From Myxococcota bacterium (GTDB taxonomy: Bacteria > Myxococcota_A > Polyangia > Polyangiales > Houyiibacteriaceae): a stretch of 43,811 nucleotides of DNA. The notes beneath the pieces are model-generated. The model was given only the letters and a program-made list of their open reading frames with translations, was not told where the DNA came from and searched no databases. Of this stretch, positions 24,301 to 30,018 are shown one piece after another (within the stretch, counting starts at the first letter, position 1; the number at the start of each line of letters is the position of its first letter). The position numbers and the translations under genes are program-made. The stretch is from contig JANQQS010000057.1 of the NCBI GenBank assembly GCA_028284955.1, positions 1 to 43,811 on the forward strand, in the 5' to 3' direction.

Positions 24301-24830
24301 CGCAGTTTATCGCGCATCTGCTCGATGAAGACGCCCAGCCGGAGGCGTACGCTTCGGCGCTGCTCGCCGCCGCCGATTTGCTGCAGCAGCTCGATACCGA
24401 TCGCAACCGGGTGCCGCTGATGCGCGCGCTTTCCGAAGGCGTGACGGTCGGCGTGCGACGCGCGGTGGAGGACGGTGAGCCGGCGATGCTCGACCGCAAC
24501 GCGCTCCCCGACGGCGTACTTGGCGAAACCCTCCAGTTGCTTGGTGAAGCTCAAAAACAAGACGACAATCGAACGCTGAGCGGCATCTTGCGGCGGCTCG
24601 CAACCAATCCCGCGAGCTCCGCGTCCGACGGCGACGACGTCATCGAGAGCCGGCTTGAAACGCTGCTCGACGTCATTGGGGAAGTCAACCGCGCGCGCCC
24701 CGGCGAAACATCCAGCTTGCAGAGCGCAGACTATCAGGAAGTGTTTCGACAGATGGCGGAGTTTTTCCTCAGTGAAGAACGCGGAATGGAGCGACTGTAC
24801 CAAGTGATTCAACATCGGCGGATCGAATGA
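21351..24830 (+). CDS. Very large (1159 aa) lipoprotein, function unknown
   Basis: The signal peptide VRRTTLCAIALLSAC has its lipidated cysteine at residue 23. The mature protein is largely helical and acidic, without low-complexity except FVDADADGLADVDALDRL near residue 270, which resembles a calcium loop. A cluster of ordinary globular sequence follows, including LFLGPPADQSATRGQTTLTY, VRIRLPIIGTITVPFANFGE and LNGILAVTSIFGLNADSLIQ. No recognised catalytic motif is seen. The length and the absence of membrane segments suggest a periplasmic or outer-membrane protein. A pair of two-hairpin elements follows the stop, and a FadL-type porin follows those, so both could act at the outer membrane. 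Confidence 0.8.
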   Translation: MFRMYGVVVRRTTLCAIALLSACAGDFDSERVAPQRASIGEELYRVFCERMASEALPRDVTGSQTRALCAGRAGPESAPEGRLRAFAERREVVVNTLNAVFPEAEGDDFVLLLRRFLPLYEPPEEVLPSQTRSLGQLLGSLREDAPGLEALQRVSAQEGYRPAALGLGMLKTLLVYPRLPEVTARLRATIEPGGIAEDEWDDLQRAVAAEMASASERDPNDADSVSTLSLVRDLLWQERSEWAGTQSLSLPIRDSRGIAVPRRVGDSVVAPFVDADADGLADVDALDRLVTTTGEPPPSPFAVAGDQTARDAEGRAIGADGMPLYAYQQVSQSLLAGLLRNSQSLFEGRDATEAEGLSLAKGLSLFLGPPADQSATRGQTTLTYRGYDTDGGPWFDLIHAAGSVAHEAATDDVLSALHTLLTQNDPTLAGLVESVRFGNQRGDAEPDVQLPDDSEFWDDLIQIGTWIAQEPGLMEALLRAFADPRTARLGPMLGELMRHRDTFAFDADLNRPLRTITFVDEVDRGTADDAGNESIFQRLASIIHDFDGTRWCNKADARVRIRLPIIGTITVPFANFGECDLIEIEDMSQTYALSMVGRARIDIKSGFLNGILAVTSIFGLNADSLIQGQSGIDGLTTSPTPEALNRLIFSERNNFLTSVMDPPRTRDGALAEQRHDPVLLAWERAYQFCGDEIQDPGAPCDRPEVLTFYQALSPIIDAFDRFDRRTEGRFLFNRFISRLHLHWPSPANPRTQSMNPQAAFYATHDDVRSFEPIVSDLFSDCAWMPTETARVCEAGASGKLFRRLHEIAVRLQSIPVRPGVNGLQAVAGLAESWFNPALHPELTTRSGSRTTRTNAGSREPEVAPLYLMVDAFSAMGRALDASGDAQTRWDAALTQLGSTWLTTTPIESTSQVQFVNDAFPPMAGALVTFARDRIAVHRDAGDLGIWSESLDDRAVDAFGGPLGATVISFLAAVEEDPDARAELSQFIAHLLDEDAQPEAYASALLAAADLLQQLDTDRNRVPLMRALSEGVTVGVRRAVEDGEPAMLDRNALPDGVLGETLQLLGEAQKQDDNRTLSGILRRLATNPASSASDGDDVIESRLETLLDVIGEVNRARPGETSSLQSADYQEVFRQMAEFFLSEERGMERLYQVIQHRRIE

Positions 24831-24833
24831 TCT

Positions 24834-24886
24834 TAGGGTCTGGCACCCAGACCCTCTCGTCGGGGTACAACCCCGCCGATTCACCC
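24834..24886 (+). repeat. Two-hairpin 3'-end element, copy E5
   Basis: Starts three bases after the stop codon of the 1159-residue gene. Hairpin 1 is AGGGTCTGG-CACC-CAGACCCT: relative to E3/E4/E7 a T-A pair has become C-G on both sides. Then CTCG, a hairpin on CGGGGT/ACCCCG with loop ACA/ACG-like, and GATTCACCC. Confidence 0.87.
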
Positions 24887-24899
24887 AACTGTGCTTTCT

Positions 24900-24952
24900 T
24901 AGGGTCTGGCACCCAGACCCTCTGGCTGGGATACGATCCCAGCCATTCACCC
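24900..24952 (+). repeat. Two-hairpin 3'-end element, copy E6
   Basis: Tandem to E5 at a 66-bp period. Hairpin 1 equals E5. Hairpin 2 is GGCTGGGAT-ACG-ATCCCAGCC, perfectly paired though its arms differ from every other copy. It ends ATTCACCC. Confidence 0.9.
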
Positions 24953-24960
24953 AAACTCCC

Positions 24961-25044
24961 CCGCCAGGAGACACGCGCGGTGGTTTCACCGCCAGGAGGC
25001 ACGCGCGGTGGTTTCCCCGCCAGGAGACACGCGCGGTGGTTTCG
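24961..25044 (+). repeat. 28-bp module repeated three times
   Basis: Units at 24961-24988, 24989-25016 and 25017-25044 begin CCGCCAGGAGACACGCGCGG and continue TGGTTTCN. They differ at one internal base and the last base. One further copy follows element E3 on the minus strand at about 2847-2877. Confidence 0.92.
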
Positions 25045-25065
25045 AATGCACTTAACGAACGCATC

Positions 25066-25129
25066 TCGATGGAGGGCTGCTCGATGGAAGGCTGCTCGAT
25101 GGTGAGGGCTGCTCGATGGTGAGGACTGC
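25066..25129 (+). repeat. Tandem repeats that carry the porin's start codon and ribosome binding site
   Basis: Four units of 15, 15, 17 and 17 bp (TCGATGGAGGGCTGC to TCGATGGTGAGGACTGC) lead into the FadL-like gene. Each contains ATG. In the last two the GGTGAGG of one unit lies 7 bases before the ATG of the next, so repeat number would decide which ATG has a ribosome binding site and in which frame. Confidence 0.85.
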
Positions 25130-26564
25130 TCGATGGGGTGTTCTCGCGATGTTGGCGCTTTCGCTGTGGCCCGCAGAGGCGCTGGCGGGAGGCTTTTTTC
25201 TTACCGATCGAGGAACCCGGCAGCTGGGCCGGGGCTACGCGTTTGTGGCGGGAGCCGATGACCCATTTGCCCTCTGGTATAATCCCGCCGGGCTCGCCGC
25301 TTCCGGGCAGCAGCTCTCGTTCGACCTGAACTGGACGCTGCTCGACGCGTCGTTTTCGCGCATCGATAGCGGCGGGAACGAACTGCCCACGGTGGACGCG
25401 GATCCGCGCCCGCTTCCCGTGCCCACGCTGGCGTTCAGCCAACCCGTGCACGAGCAGTGGACGCTCGGGATAGGCCTGAGCGCGATGAATATCGTGCCGC
25501 TCGAATGGCCCGCAGGCATCGATGCGCAAGGCAGCCCCTGCAGCCCCAGCGATCCCGAATGCGGCCCTGCCCCGCAGCGTTATTCGCTGCTCTCGCTGGG
25601 GCGCACGGTGCTCTTTAATCTCGCCGCAGGCGCCGCCTACACGCCCCTCGACAGCCCATCGCGCGGCACGCTTTCGCTCGGCGCCGGGCTTCAGCTCATG
25701 ATGGGTCCGCTCGAAGTGCAAACCACGCTCAGCGGCTGCGAAGGGTTTATCTGCACGCAGCCCGAAAACCCCGAATGGGACGCGGTGGTTCGCTATCGAG
25801 ACCCCTGGGTCATGGAGCCCGTGATCACGGGCGGAGCGCAATACACATGGCGATGGCTTCGCGCGGGGGCATCGGTCACCTGGTGGCCAAGGCCGCTCAA
25901 AGGCGACGCCGATGTCGACGTGCGGCTTCCTTCCGCGGCCATCTTCGACCGCGCGGAGATTTCGGGAGACCAAGCAGAAATCTCCGTGCCCTTTCCGCTG
26001 ACCCTGCGCACGGGCATCGAAGTTCGGCCGATCGCGCCCTTACGCATCGAAACCGCGCTGGTCTGGGAGCGCTGGTCCAAACAGCGAAATATCTCCGTCG
26101 AAGCGAACGGCATCGACGTGCTGAATGTCATCGGCATCGGCGATTACGAAGTCGGCACCATCGACATCCCCCGCCAGATGAACGACACCTGGAGCCTACG
26201 CATCGGCGGCGACTACGACCTCATCGATGACCGGCTCACACTGCGCAGCGGCTTCAATTACGAAAACTCGAGCTTCGACGACGCCTACCTCACCCCGCTC
26301 ACCATCGACAGCCGAAAGTTCCTGCTCGCCCTCGGCGTCGGCGTTCGCGTCGGCCCCGGCGTCTGGCTCGACGCGGCATACGGACACGTATTCTTGCAAA
26401 ACCGCAGCGTACGCAACAGCCAAGTGCCCCAGCTCACCCCCATCCGGCCCCCACGCTCCGAAAGCGAGCCTCCCCCAGACGGAGCCATCTTCGTCGGCAA
26501 CGGCGACTACAACCTCCGCGCCCACACCGTCGGCATCAGCGTCCGCTGGATTCCTTGGACGTAG
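25116..26564 (+). CDS. OmpP1/FadL-family outer-membrane transport protein
   Basis: 482 residues. The signal peptide is MVRTARWGVLAMLALSLWPAEALA. Directly after cleavage comes GGFFLTDRGTRQLGRGYAFV, then AGADDPFALWYNPAGLAA, the N-terminal hatch motif of FadL porins (xxG..A..G.A..A...D..A..YNPA). The rest alternates as amphipathic beta strands (TLGIGLSAMNIVPLEW, LFNLAAGAAYTPL, TLSLGAGLQLMMG) and ends in a strand with terminal aromatic residues (GISVRWIPWT). The usual role is uptake of hydrophobic compounds such as long-chain fatty acids. The start ATG 25116 lies inside a tandem repeat that also supplies GGTGAGG as ribosome binding site. Confidence 0.93.
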   Translation: MVRTARWGVLAMLALSLWPAEALAGGFFLTDRGTRQLGRGYAFVAGADDPFALWYNPAGLAASGQQLSFDLNWTLLDASFSRIDSGGNELPTVDADPRPLPVPTLAFSQPVHEQWTLGIGLSAMNIVPLEWPAGIDAQGSPCSPSDPECGPAPQRYSLLSLGRTVLFNLAAGAAYTPLDSPSRGTLSLGAGLQLMMGPLEVQTTLSGCEGFICTQPENPEWDAVVRYRDPWVMEPVITGGAQYTWRWLRAGASVTWWPRPLKGDADVDVRLPSAAIFDRAEISGDQAEISVPFPLTLRTGIEVRPIAPLRIETALVWERWSKQRNISVEANGIDVLNVIGIGDYEVGTIDIPRQMNDTWSLRIGGDYDLIDDRLTLRSGFNYENSSFDDAYLTPLTIDSRKFLLALGVGVRVGPGVWLDAAYGHVFLQNRSVRNSQVPQLTPIRPPRSESEPPPDGAIFVGNGDYNLRAHTVGISVRWIPWT

Positions 26565-26916
26565 TTTGCCTCCGACACCATCAAAGCGTGCCAGCAAGCA
26601 AACTACGACACCAAGCATGGACCGACCCGTTGCGGCTCTGCATCCAGCAGAAGCGAAAAAACAAGGGTGCCAGAGACATGAGGCGTTTGAATGCGCGTCA
26701 CACCATCACCAACGAGAGTCTGCCCATCGCCTTCCGGGGTCGAATCACCCCCGCGATGCATGCGAAATGGAAGAAGGATCTGCCGGTCGAAGTAGCTATC
26801 ATAAAGCGAACTCTGTAGTTCGATTCGCCCCCCCTACCGCCTGAAACGGGCGGGAGAACGCTACGTGCGGTTCGCGTGCAGGCGCCGGGGCATGCTTCTT
26901 GCGGAGCTATTCCGCG
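26565..26916. other. Intergenic region with one doubtful small ORF
   Basis: 352 bp. An open frame of 46 codons from ATG 26678 to TAG 26816-26818 (MRRLNARHTITNESLPIAFR...) has no recognised family or clear ribosome binding site. A GC hairpin CCGCC-tgaaacg-GGCGG at 26836-26852 could be a terminator but lacks a T-run. Confidence 0.45.
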
Positions 26917-28770
26917 ATGAGTCCGCGCGACAAGTTCATGGCGATGTTGCTGACCTTCGCTTCGGGATGCGTCGCGTCCGCTGCGAGCGAGGACAGCCGC
27001 GAGAAGTCATCGCAAGAAAAGAGCGTCGACGGGCTGGCCGGTATGCTCGCGCTTGGGCAGCACGACATAGCCGAAGCGGACTACGCGCTTCCTGCGGAGC
27101 AAGATCCGGCGTTTGGCACTGACGCAGTTTCGGGCGAAACGCTCGTGACGCAGGTTGCCGGTCGCGTGTACGGGCCGGCGGATCGTGCCGGACGTGTTCC
27201 GCTGGTGTTCTTCATGCACGGAGCCTCGTTGTCGTGCGCCTACACGCCAAACGATGAACGCTGGTCTCATATTCCAAGCGATTCGGTTGATCCCGTGACT
27301 GGGAAGTGTCCAGAAGGAACGAGTGAAATCGAGAGCTATCGAGGGTTTGATACGGCTGCGCGGCTCCTTGCCTCGCATGGGTATTTGGTCGTCTCAATCA
27401 ATACCAACCGTGGTTTGGGTTTCAGCGATTTCGACACACGCCGAACGAACCGAGTCATCGAAGACCGAGCCACGCTGCTGTTTAAGACTTTCGACAGCGT
27501 TCGACAGTGGGATGCCGCTGGCGCCCCTCCGCAAGTTTGGAGCCTGACTGATTCGGAGCCACCCACGCTTAGGGGCCGCGTCGACTTCGAGCACGTGGCG
27601 CTGGTCGGGCATTCCCGCGGCGCCGACGCCGTCGCGCTCGCGTTTCGACGTTGGCAAGATTCGAACTCCGCCGTCCGGGTCCGCGCGCTGGTGCGCATCG
27701 CCGCACCCGAAATCCTCGACGCACAAGCCATTGTCGGCGTGCCGGTGTTGCATTTGCTCGGTGGCTGCGATGGAGACGTTCGCGGACTCGACTCCGCGTT
27801 GACCCATCGCCTATCCACGAATCTAGGCTCAAATAAGAAGAATCTAGGGCCAAACAAGAGCGCCGACACGCAGCCCAAACTCCTGTTCACGCTCTGGGGA
27901 GCCAACCACAACTTCTTTAATGAGCGATGGGAATGGAGCGAAGCCCAGCGCTGCCTAGGGGCGCAGAAATCACTCTGGAGGATCGAAGAACGTCACGTAT
28001 TGCGAAACGTTCCTGGTTGGGAAGCTTCGGAATGGATCGACCATCGGGGACAGCGCGTATCGGGGCGTGACCGGCAGTATCGTATCGCCGCGGCACTCAT
28101 CGGAACGTTCATTCGAGCTTACGCAGGCGCCGACTCAGACCCTTCGCGCGCTCTTGTTTTCGACCCGCAAACCCCACTCCCCGCTTCGCTGCTCGACTAT
28201 CCCGCGAGCCGAGAGTTTCGACATCCGCATCGCGAACAACGAGCCTGGAACCATCCCGAGAACCCTCCATCGTACAGCGGTGGACCAGAGTTAGACGTCA
28301 CACCGATCTCAAATGAAGACCCGCTTCAAGTGCAGCTCGGATGGACATCTGGCGAGAGCTACGCCGAACTTCCTCTCAATCCGCAAGCTGTTCAACCCGG
28401 CGCGACACTCTCTGCATTGGTAGGCCGCATGATTCCCTGCAAGCCGTCGTCGCAAGCGCGGTGTGCCCGACACCCCATTGAGCTGCAGGTTCGGTGGGTG
28501 TATTCCGAAAGCGACCATTCAGCGCCGCTCTTGTCCGAACCGTACTTGGTGCATAGCTGGCAAGGATACGAATCCTACGCGGAGCACCCCGACGTGCACG
28601 AATACTACGCGGAGCCGTACACCGCATACGATACTGTCGTCGTGCCCGTGATCGCGAACGCACAAGGCCAGCTCCCTCGCGCCGTTCGCTTCGAATGGAA
28701 AAGCGCATCGAGCCTAGGCGGGCGAGTGCGCATTGGGGACGTATTCTTTACCTATCCTCGGGTGATGTAG
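26917..28770 (+). CDS. Exported alpha/beta hydrolase (PET-hydrolase/chlorophyllase-like)
   Basis: 617 residues from ATG 26917; a TTG at 26899 adds six. The signal MSPRDKFMAMLLTFASGC may be a lipoprotein signal. The hydrolase core shows VPLVFFMHGASLSC (oxyanion-hole strand), then ASHGYLVVSINTNRG, then the nucleophile elbow ALVGHSRGADAVALAFRRW (GHSRG serine), an acidic residue likely in LLGGCDGDV, and the catalytic histidine in LWGANHNFFNERW. GxSxG plus GANHN matches secreted esterase/cutinase-like enzymes. A C-terminal beta-rich domain (about residues 460-617) has no recognised family. The substrate is unknown. The last 23 bases overlap the convergent gene at 28748. Confidence 0.85.
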   Translation: MSPRDKFMAMLLTFASGCVASAASEDSREKSSQEKSVDGLAGMLALGQHDIAEADYALPAEQDPAFGTDAVSGETLVTQVAGRVYGPADRAGRVPLVFFMHGASLSCAYTPNDERWSHIPSDSVDPVTGKCPEGTSEIESYRGFDTAARLLASHGYLVVSINTNRGLGFSDFDTRRTNRVIEDRATLLFKTFDSVRQWDAAGAPPQVWSLTDSEPPTLRGRVDFEHVALVGHSRGADAVALAFRRWQDSNSAVRVRALVRIAAPEILDAQAIVGVPVLHLLGGCDGDVRGLDSALTHRLSTNLGSNKKNLGPNKSADTQPKLLFTLWGANHNFFNERWEWSEAQRCLGAQKSLWRIEERHVLRNVPGWEASEWIDHRGQRVSGRDRQYRIAAALIGTFIRAYAGADSDPSRALVFDPQTPLPASLLDYPASREFRHPHREQRAWNHPENPPSYSGGPELDVTPISNEDPLQVQLGWTSGESYAELPLNPQAVQPGATLSALVGRMIPCKPSSQARCARHPIELQVRWVYSESDHSAPLLSEPYLVHSWQGYESYAEHPDVHEYYAEPYTAYDTVVVPVIANAQGQLPRAVRFEWKSASSLGGRVRIGDVFFTYPRVM

Positions 28771-29341
28771 ACGAGGCGCTCGGTGTGGTGCGTACGTAGT
28801 AACGCGCGCCCCAGGTGGTGAGCGAGATTGCGCCGAGTTCGAGCACGACGTTGACGGGGATGCCCACGACGGTTTGGCCAATGAGCCAATCCATTCCATG
28901 GAACGACGACGCACGGACCAACACAAAGACGCACAGCATGAGCATGCCCGCGATGAGCAGGCCATACCGGGCTCGCTTCGGCCACACGCGAATCGCAAAA
29001 AACGCGGCACTCACTGAAACGACGAGCGTGGCGGTAGCGATAAAGCCAATTTGGACGAGGTGTCGGTGATCGTACCACCCGAATGCGTGGGCATTGATCC
29101 GGCCGAGCTCGGTCAGCGCCGATTGTAGATCGAGCTGCTTGTTGACACCCAGCGCGCACAGCAGAAGACAGACTCCGCCCCACAGACTCGCGGCGCTATC
29201 TCCCTCGCGCTTCGCACAACTCCAGGAGCGCCAGCACAGCCATGCTGCGAAAAAATACGCGACCACGGTCGCCCAGCCGAGCCACGATGGGTCGCCAATC
29301 CCCGGGCTCCATTGCCCGATCCATCCGCTTGATTCGTTCAT
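28748..29341 (-). CDS. Conserved-type membrane protein, function unknown
   Basis: 197 residues with five to six hydrophobic helices: WLGWATVVAYFFAAWLCW, SLWGGVCLLLCALGVNKQLD, IGFIATATLVVSVSAAFFAI, GLLIAGMLMLCVFVLVRAS and IGIPVNVVLELGAISLTTWG-like. The ALGVNKQLDLQ signature followed by RINAHAFGWYDHRH recalls a family of small membrane proteins found as uncharacterised proteins in many proteobacteria. It starts at ATG 29341. It is last in a minus-strand run with glbN. No activity is predicted. Confidence 0.75.
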   Translation of the reverse strand: MNESSGWIGQWSPGIGDPSWLGWATVVAYFFAAWLCWRSWSCAKREGDSAASLWGGVCLLLCALGVNKQLDLQSALTELGRINAHAFGWYDHRHLVQIGFIATATLVVSVSAAFFAIRVWPKRARYGLLIAGMLMLCVFVLVRASSFHGMDWLIGQTVVGIPVNVVLELGAISLTTWGARYYVRTTPSASSTSPEDR

Positions 29342-29369
29342 ACTACTCGCCCAAGCATCGAAAGAAACT

Positions 29370-29618
29370 CTACCGCTCGTTGCGCTCTGCTCGAAGTTTG
29401 CGAAGCACGGCCAGCGCCTCCTTCTTGTCGATTTCTACCCCGTCGCGCCAGAACGCGACGTTCCGCTCGAGCACATGACGCACTCGTTCCGAAAGCGGAA
29501 GCTCGAAGAATTCGTCGATGGTAATCTCTCGCCAACTGCTAGGCTCGCGAAGGAATACCGTGTCGAATACGCTTCGCCGCTCTTCTCGCTCTGCTCCGCG
29601 TTGTTTTGGCGCATTCAT
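29370..29618 (-). CDS. Small acidic/basic protein coupled to a truncated hemoglobin
   Basis: 82 residues, no cysteines and no membrane segment. The centre, SSWREITIDEFFELPLSERV then RHVLERNVAFWRDGVEIDKK, looks like a compact helical domain, and ALAVLRKLRAE closes it. Its ATG overlaps the glbN stop by four bases (ATGA), so the two are translated together. The function is unknown; it could be a partner of the hemoglobin. Confidence 0.75.
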   Translation of the reverse strand: MNAPKQRGAEREERRSVFDTVFLREPSSWREITIDEFFELPLSERVRHVLERNVAFWRDGVEIDKKEALAVLRKLRAERNER

Positions 29619-29983
29619 GGAAGGTCGAGAACGTCGGCCCGAGTGCTCGCCACCACCGACATGACCTCTTCGATGATCTGGGTATTCACGTTCAGCTCGT
29701 GGAGCGTGGTTCGAAGATGCATCGCGATGGTATCGAAGTGCTCGTCTCCGAGACCGTTCTTCCTGGGCGCTTCGTGGGCTTCCCTCAAATCGCGGCCGGT
29801 ATAGCTGTGCGGCCCGCCGAAGGCCATCGTGAGAAAGGCGATTTGTTTGTTGACCTGACTCTCAATATTCATGTCTTCGAAAAATCTCGCGACGCTGGGG
29901 TCGGCCATGATTTTTTCGTAAAACCGAACCACCGCGGCTTCCACCGCCGCCTCTCCACCGAGCTTCTCGTATAGCGTGCTCAT
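29615..29983 (-). CDS. glbN: Truncated hemoglobin, group I type
   Basis: 122 residues, full trHbN length, binding heme for O2/NO chemistry. The sequence starts MSTLYEKLGGEAAVEAAVVR and continues with FYEKIMADPSVARFFEDMNI, the A/B helix region with tyrosine B10 at residue 22. The phenylalanine pair at CD1 lies in VARFFED. The proximal histidine F8 is H70 in LREAHEAPRKNGL. GDEHFDTIAMHLRTTLHEL is helix G. A purine-rich GGGGGAAG precedes ATG 29983. It overlaps an 82-residue gene downstream and follows the glycosyltransferase gene by 35 bp. Likely functions are NO detoxification or O2 binding. Confidence 0.93.
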   Translation of the reverse strand: MSTLYEKLGGEAAVEAAVVRFYEKIMADPSVARFFEDMNIESQVNKQIAFLTMAFGGPHSYTGRDLREAHEAPRKNGLGDEHFDTIAMHLRTTLHELNVNTQIIEEVMSVVASTRADVLDLP

Positions 29984-30018
29984 CTTCCCCCCACGCGCAC
30001 TGGATAGCTTGAGCTGGG

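Noticed and set aside
24961-25044. Three 28-bp direct repeats considered as a CRISPR array
   Set aside because: The units abut with no spacers between them and no cas gene is present.
24297-25973. 558-codon open frame on the minus strand
   Set aside because: It runs antisense through the end of the 1159-aa gene, the repeat block and the FadL-like gene. Its composition is Arg/Gly-rich and it has no recognisable domain, while the plus-strand genes have clear signal peptides and motifs.
26820-26900. Possible group II intron 3' end (GAACGCTACGTGCGGTTC)
   Set aside because: The bases do not form a domain V stem with the required GAAA-type bulge and no reverse transcriptase gene is near.
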